Source of the DNA: Dioscorea cayenensis subsp. rotundata
Lineage: Eukaryota > Streptophyta > Magnoliopsida > Dioscoreales > Dioscoreaceae
Assembly: GCF_009730915.1 (NCBI RefSeq)
Contig: NC_052494.1
Coordinates: 744,001 to 808,000 of the forward strand
DNA length: 64,000 bases
Direction: 5' to 3'
Under the pieces are notes generated by a model, which had not been told where the DNA came from, did not search any database, and saw nothing but the letters and a program-made list of their open reading frames with translations. The position numbers and the translations under genes were made by a program. Positions 60,440 to 64,000 of the stretch are shown one piece after another; position 1 is the stretch's first letter; every line of letters starts with the position of its first letter.

Positions 60440-63400
60440 GCTCCTCCTCTATCTCTCAAGGTAACAAACTTGAACATATTCATTCATATGCATCTTCTAT
60501 TGAGCATGAAGTTCAAGACCAACTTTCCTTAGAGAAATGATGTTATTCACAAAGTATTAAGTCAGTGAATCTCTCATTAATTTCCCAAGATATTCTTCCC
60601 TCATTGTTTGAAGATTTTTCATGTAAACATCAGTGTGTTTCCCTGCTTATTTTTCTTATCTTGGCCTCCTCTTGTTCTCCTTAATTCAAGCATCTGTTTT
60701 CTCTAAGCTGTTGCACAAAAACACACACACACACACACATATATTCCTTCACATGCAATTTTTTTTTTATTTTGTGCATGAAGTTCAAGACCAACTTTGT
60801 TAGAAAAGAACATGATATTTACAAATGACTAAATTTTTCATTTAATTTTTCCTATTTTAATCTCCTCTTGCTCTCCTCTTCTTGTTCACTTCAATTAAAG
60901 CAAGCATCTGTTCTCTTTCAGTTAAAGAATTCTTTCATATACAATTTTTTTTTTCTTGTTGTGCATGAAGTTCAAAACCAACAACAATTTTGTTACTGAG
61001 TGAATTTTTCTTGCAAACATTGTTGTGTTGTTGTATTGCAGATTCATCACAACTGATCATCTCAATCCATCATCAACTTCCATTAATGAACCTCTTGAAG
61101 ATACAAGCACCACCACCACCACCACCACCACCACAACAACAACCAACAATGGTGTTCAAGAATGCTATGCCTGCACTCAACCCGGCGTTCCTTCCTTCCA
61201 CTCCACCACCTGTGACCGTGCTCATTCCCCCAACTGGCAAGCCAACGCCGGCTCCTCCCTCCTCCCCATCACCTCCTCTCACTCCTCTCTTCCCCGCCGC
61301 CACCACCACCCTTCCAATTCCAAAACCTCTAAAGTTTTTGATCCTCGGAGCAAACACATTCAGCGTTGGAACCGCATTTTTCTCCTTTCCCGTGCCTTAG
61401 CTCTTGCCATTGATCCTTTGTTCTTCTACTCTCTTACCATTGGCCGTGCCGGAGCTCCTTGTTTGTACATGGATGGGGGGTTGGCTTTCTTGGTCACTAT
61501 GTTGAGGACTTTTGCTGATGTTGTTCATGTTGCTCATATTTGGTTGCAGTTTAGATTGGCTTATGTTTCAAGGGAATCACTTGTTGTGGGTTGTGGAAAA
61601 CTTGTTTGGGATGCTAGAGATGTTGCTTCTCATTATCTAAAATCCATCAAAGGCTTTTGGTTTGATGTTTTTGTCATCCTTCCTGTTCCTCAAGTATGTT
61701 CCTCCTTTCTCTCTTATCTTCCTTCTTTCATGCAGTTTCTTATTTATATATATATATATATATGGAATATAGACATGAGAATTGATTATTTTGAATGAAA
61801 GGTTGAGATTATGAAGATTGATGTGTATTGATATGGAAAAGAATAATCAAAACTCCATAGATGAAGCAGAGTAATTGAAAGATGGATTTATATTGTTTGA
61901 TTTTGTTTGTTGAATGAATTTTGTGATTGTTCTTGAGTGTTATGAAGGTGGTGTTACTATTAATATATATATATATATATATGAGAATTGATTATAAGGA
62001 ATGAGAGTTTGAGATTATGAGGATTGAAGTGTATTGATAGGGAAAAGGTTAATTAGAACTCAACATAGCAGAGTAATTGAATGATGGAATTATATGGTTT
62101 TGTTTTGTTTGCTGAATGAATTTTGTGATTGTTTTTGAGTGTTTTGAAGGTGGTGTTACTATTAATATATATATATATATATATATATGAGAATTGATTA
62201 TGAGGAATGAGAGTTTGAGATTATGAGGATTGATATGTATTGATTGAGAAAAAAATAAGTTAAAACTCAATAGATGAAGCACAGTAATTGAAAGATGGAA
62301 TTATATGGTTTTGCTTTGTTTGCTGAATGAATTTTGTGATTGTTTTGAGTGCTGTGAAGGTGGTGTTCTGGTTGGTGTTACCGAAACTAATCAGAGAGGA
62401 AGAAATCAGGCTTATCATGTCAATACTTTTGCTCATGTTCTTGTTCCAATTCCTTCCGAAAAGTTTACCACATTATTTATGTCATGCAAAAGATGCAGAA
62501 AGTCACCGGCTATATATTCGGCACAATTTGGTGGGGTTTCGCTCTCAATCTCATTTCCTATTTCATTGCCTCTCATGTAAGTTCTTTAAACTTATTTCAC
62601 ATTAATAATACGAAACTAAAGACATCGGCGGTACATCATTATTATTGAAACTTCAAAACAATAATACAAATTTGGAACTGCAGGTAGCTGGTGGATGTTG
62701 GTATGTACTCGCGATCCAAAGAGTATCCTCATGTCTTCGACAACAATGTGAAAAAAACAACAATTGTGATCTTGTATCGCTTGCTTGTTCAAAGGAACTC
62801 TGCTACCGTATGTTCTTACCTTCCGGCTTCAAAGAACTTACTTGTGATAGTAACTTGGAAAGATCGATTGGAAGTAAAAACACACCGATGTGTTTAGATA
62901 TGGATGGTCCTTTCAACTATGGCATCTACAATTGGGCACTTCCTGTTGTATCAAGTAATTCACTTGTTGTTAAAGTTCTCTACCCAATCTTTTGGGGTCT
63001 TATGACTCTCAGGTAAAATATTCAAAACTAATGATGAAAAAATTTAGTAATGTAGATAAACTTTCACCATATCAATGTTATCTTGTTTTTTTTTTACAGC
63101 ACTTTCGGTAATTGTCTTGAACCTACAAGTCATTGGTTGGAAGTGATTTTCAGTATAGTTATAGTTTTGAGTGGGCTAATGCTCTTCACTTTGCTAATTG
63201 GAAACATTCAGGTAGATTTATTGATAGTTTTGCTTTTCCAATTGACTGTTTATAGATTTATGTGAATTTGGAATTAAGTTGATGTTTGTAAAATAAAAAT
63301 GTAGGTGTTCTTGCATGCTGTGATGGCAAGGAAGAGAAAAATGCAGGTAAGATGCAGAGATATGGAATGGTGGATGAAGAGGAGACAACTTCCGTCGAGG

Positions 63401-64000
63401 TTGAGACAGAGAGTTCGACAGTATGAACGACAGCGGTGGGCGACATTGAGAGGTGAGAATGAGATGGAGATCATCGGAGACTTTCCAGAAGGTCTCCGGC
63501 GAGGTATCAAGCGATATCTCTGCATTGATTTGATCAAGCAGGTGCATTACACTCCAAACATTGTTTTTTATAGTCAATGTTACTACTTGATAGAAATAGA
63601 ATTAAACATCTCATTCTTAACAAATTATTTCTGCATATAATCAATGTTAATACTTGAAAGAATTAGAATTCAATGTCTCATTCTTGACAAATTATTTCTG
63701 CATATAATCAATGTTAATACTTGAAAGAATTAGATTTCAATGTCTCATTCTTGACAAATTATTTCTGCATATAATCAATGTTAATACTTGAAAGAATTAG
63801 AATTCAATGTCTCATTCTTGACAAATTATTTCTGCATATAATCAATGTTAATACTTGAAAGAATTAGAATTCAACATCTCATTCTCTGCAAATTATTTCT
63901 GCATTTTTTTTTTGTTAAGAATCAGAACATATGGCAATCAATGCAAAGTATTTCTGCAGTTTGTTTTTTCTTTTTTGTATCAGCTAAACCAAAATGCATC
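60423..64000 (+). CDS. CNGC2: Cyclic nucleotide-gated channel, CNGC2 type (5' part, cut by window end; +1 frameshift in exon 3)
   Basis: Exons: 60423-60460, 61042-61693, 62360-62576, 62684-63012, 63100-63211, 63305-63541; the cyclic nucleotide/calmodulin-binding exons lie beyond the window. CNGC2 (DND1) conducts Ca2+ at the plasma membrane in immunity and calcium signalling. Diagnostic motifs: ECYACTQPGVPSFHSTTCD, AGSSLLPI, DPRSKHIQRWNR, FRLAYVSRESLVVGCGKLVW, GFWFDVFVILPVPQ (S3), VAGGCWYVLAIQRV (S5), SIVIVLSGLMLFTLLIGNIQ (S6), then RDMEWWMKRRQLPSRLRQRV and RRGIKRYLCIDLI. The pore reads STFGNCLEPTS where Arabidopsis CNGC2 has AND. A (CAC)n-type tract encodes 12 Thr near residue 33. Exon 3 has one extra A in the run 62459-62462: FQFLPK is in one frame and QKMQKVTGYIFGTIWWGF in the next. 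The first exon and ATG are less sure. Confidence 0.88.
61743..62359 (+). repeat. Three ~200-base tandem units ending in copies of the CNGC2 exon 3 acceptor
   Basis: Each unit has (TA)n, 'gagaattgatta', a 'gattatga.gattga' block, 'gtaattgaa.gatgga', 'gaatgaattttgtgattgtt', and ends '..tgaaggtggtgtt'. Acceptor-like AG positions are 61946-61947, 62148-62149 and the real one at 62358-62359. Confidence 0.88.
63590..63905 (+). repeat. ~67-base minisatellite in the intron after CNGC2 exon 6
   Basis: About five units of 'ctcattcttgacaaattatt' plus 'tctgcatataatcaatgtta' plus 'atacttgaaagaattagaat', with very few differences in the middle copies. The outer copies are more diverged (first 'aacatctcattcttaac', last 'aacatctcattctctgc'). 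Confidence 0.92.

Noticed and set aside
61073-61357. Minus-strand Gly-rich ORF opposite CNGC2 exon 2
   Set aside because: It is the antisense shadow of the poly-Thr/Pro/Ser-rich coding exon; no family similarity.
60990-61400. Proline-rich plus-strand ORF overlapping CNGC2 exon 2
   Set aside because: Out-of-frame reading of the same exon; the CNGC2 frame has diagnostic motifs.
1-64000. CRISPR arrays, bacterial operons, viral genes, rRNA
   Set aside because: Nothing of the kind is visible; the tandem repeats lack CRISPR repeat/spacer structure, and all credible genes are spliced nuclear plant genes. No complete tRNA cloverleaf was recognised either.

Overview
This is plant nuclear DNA, almost certainly from an angiosperm. 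It is AT-rich, every gene is split by GT-AG introns, and several products are plant-specific: a CNGC2-type channel, a HAK/KUP potassium transporter, a DUF863 protein, a ClpF-like chloroplast adaptor, and a CDK-like kinase with a myristoylation start. The intergenic DNA is full of (TA)n tracts and MITE-like elements. A non-grass monocot such as yam is possible, but I cannot prove it from the sequence. All exon models below were built by hand from splice sites and reading-frame continuity, and exon phases were checked.

Layout. 1.2-6.1 kb (-): HAK/KUP K+ transporter, 8 coding exons. 10.06-14.95 kb (+): DUF1336 (EDR2 C-terminal-like) protein with an MGACIS start. 15.65-19.6 kb (-): CDK-like Ser/Thr kinase, converging with the previous gene. 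24.8-33.3 kb: a head-to-tail segmental duplication of about 4.2-4.4 kb, each copy holding one intact six-exon gene (230 and 232 aa) of a family I do not recognise. 34.0-36.3 kb (-): eIF5A. 38.0-41.6 kb (+): ClpF-like UVR/YccV protein. 41.9-46.0 kb (-): DUF863 protein. 50.6-53.8 kb (-): RETARDED ROOT GROWTH-like DUF155 mitochondrial protein. 60.4 kb to the right edge (+): CNGC2-type channel, cut by the window end. The stretches at 6-10, 20-24.8, 46-50.5 and 54-60 kb are gene-poor and hold MITEs, fold-back elements, microsatellites and short tandem duplications.

The genes do not form one pathway; this is an ordinary mixed plant gene neighbourhood. The most interesting structures are: (1) the unrecognised tandem gene pair, including a stretch where compensating indels make the two proteins read different frames; (2) two unrelated genes in which tandem repeats inside an intron carry degenerate copies of the adjacent intron/exon boundary, giving decoy 3' splice sites in the CNGC2 gene; (3) three single-base insertions (DUF863, RRG-like, CNGC2), each breaking an otherwise well-phased gene. 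The last looks more like assembly error than three independent pseudogenes, but it needs read-level checking.
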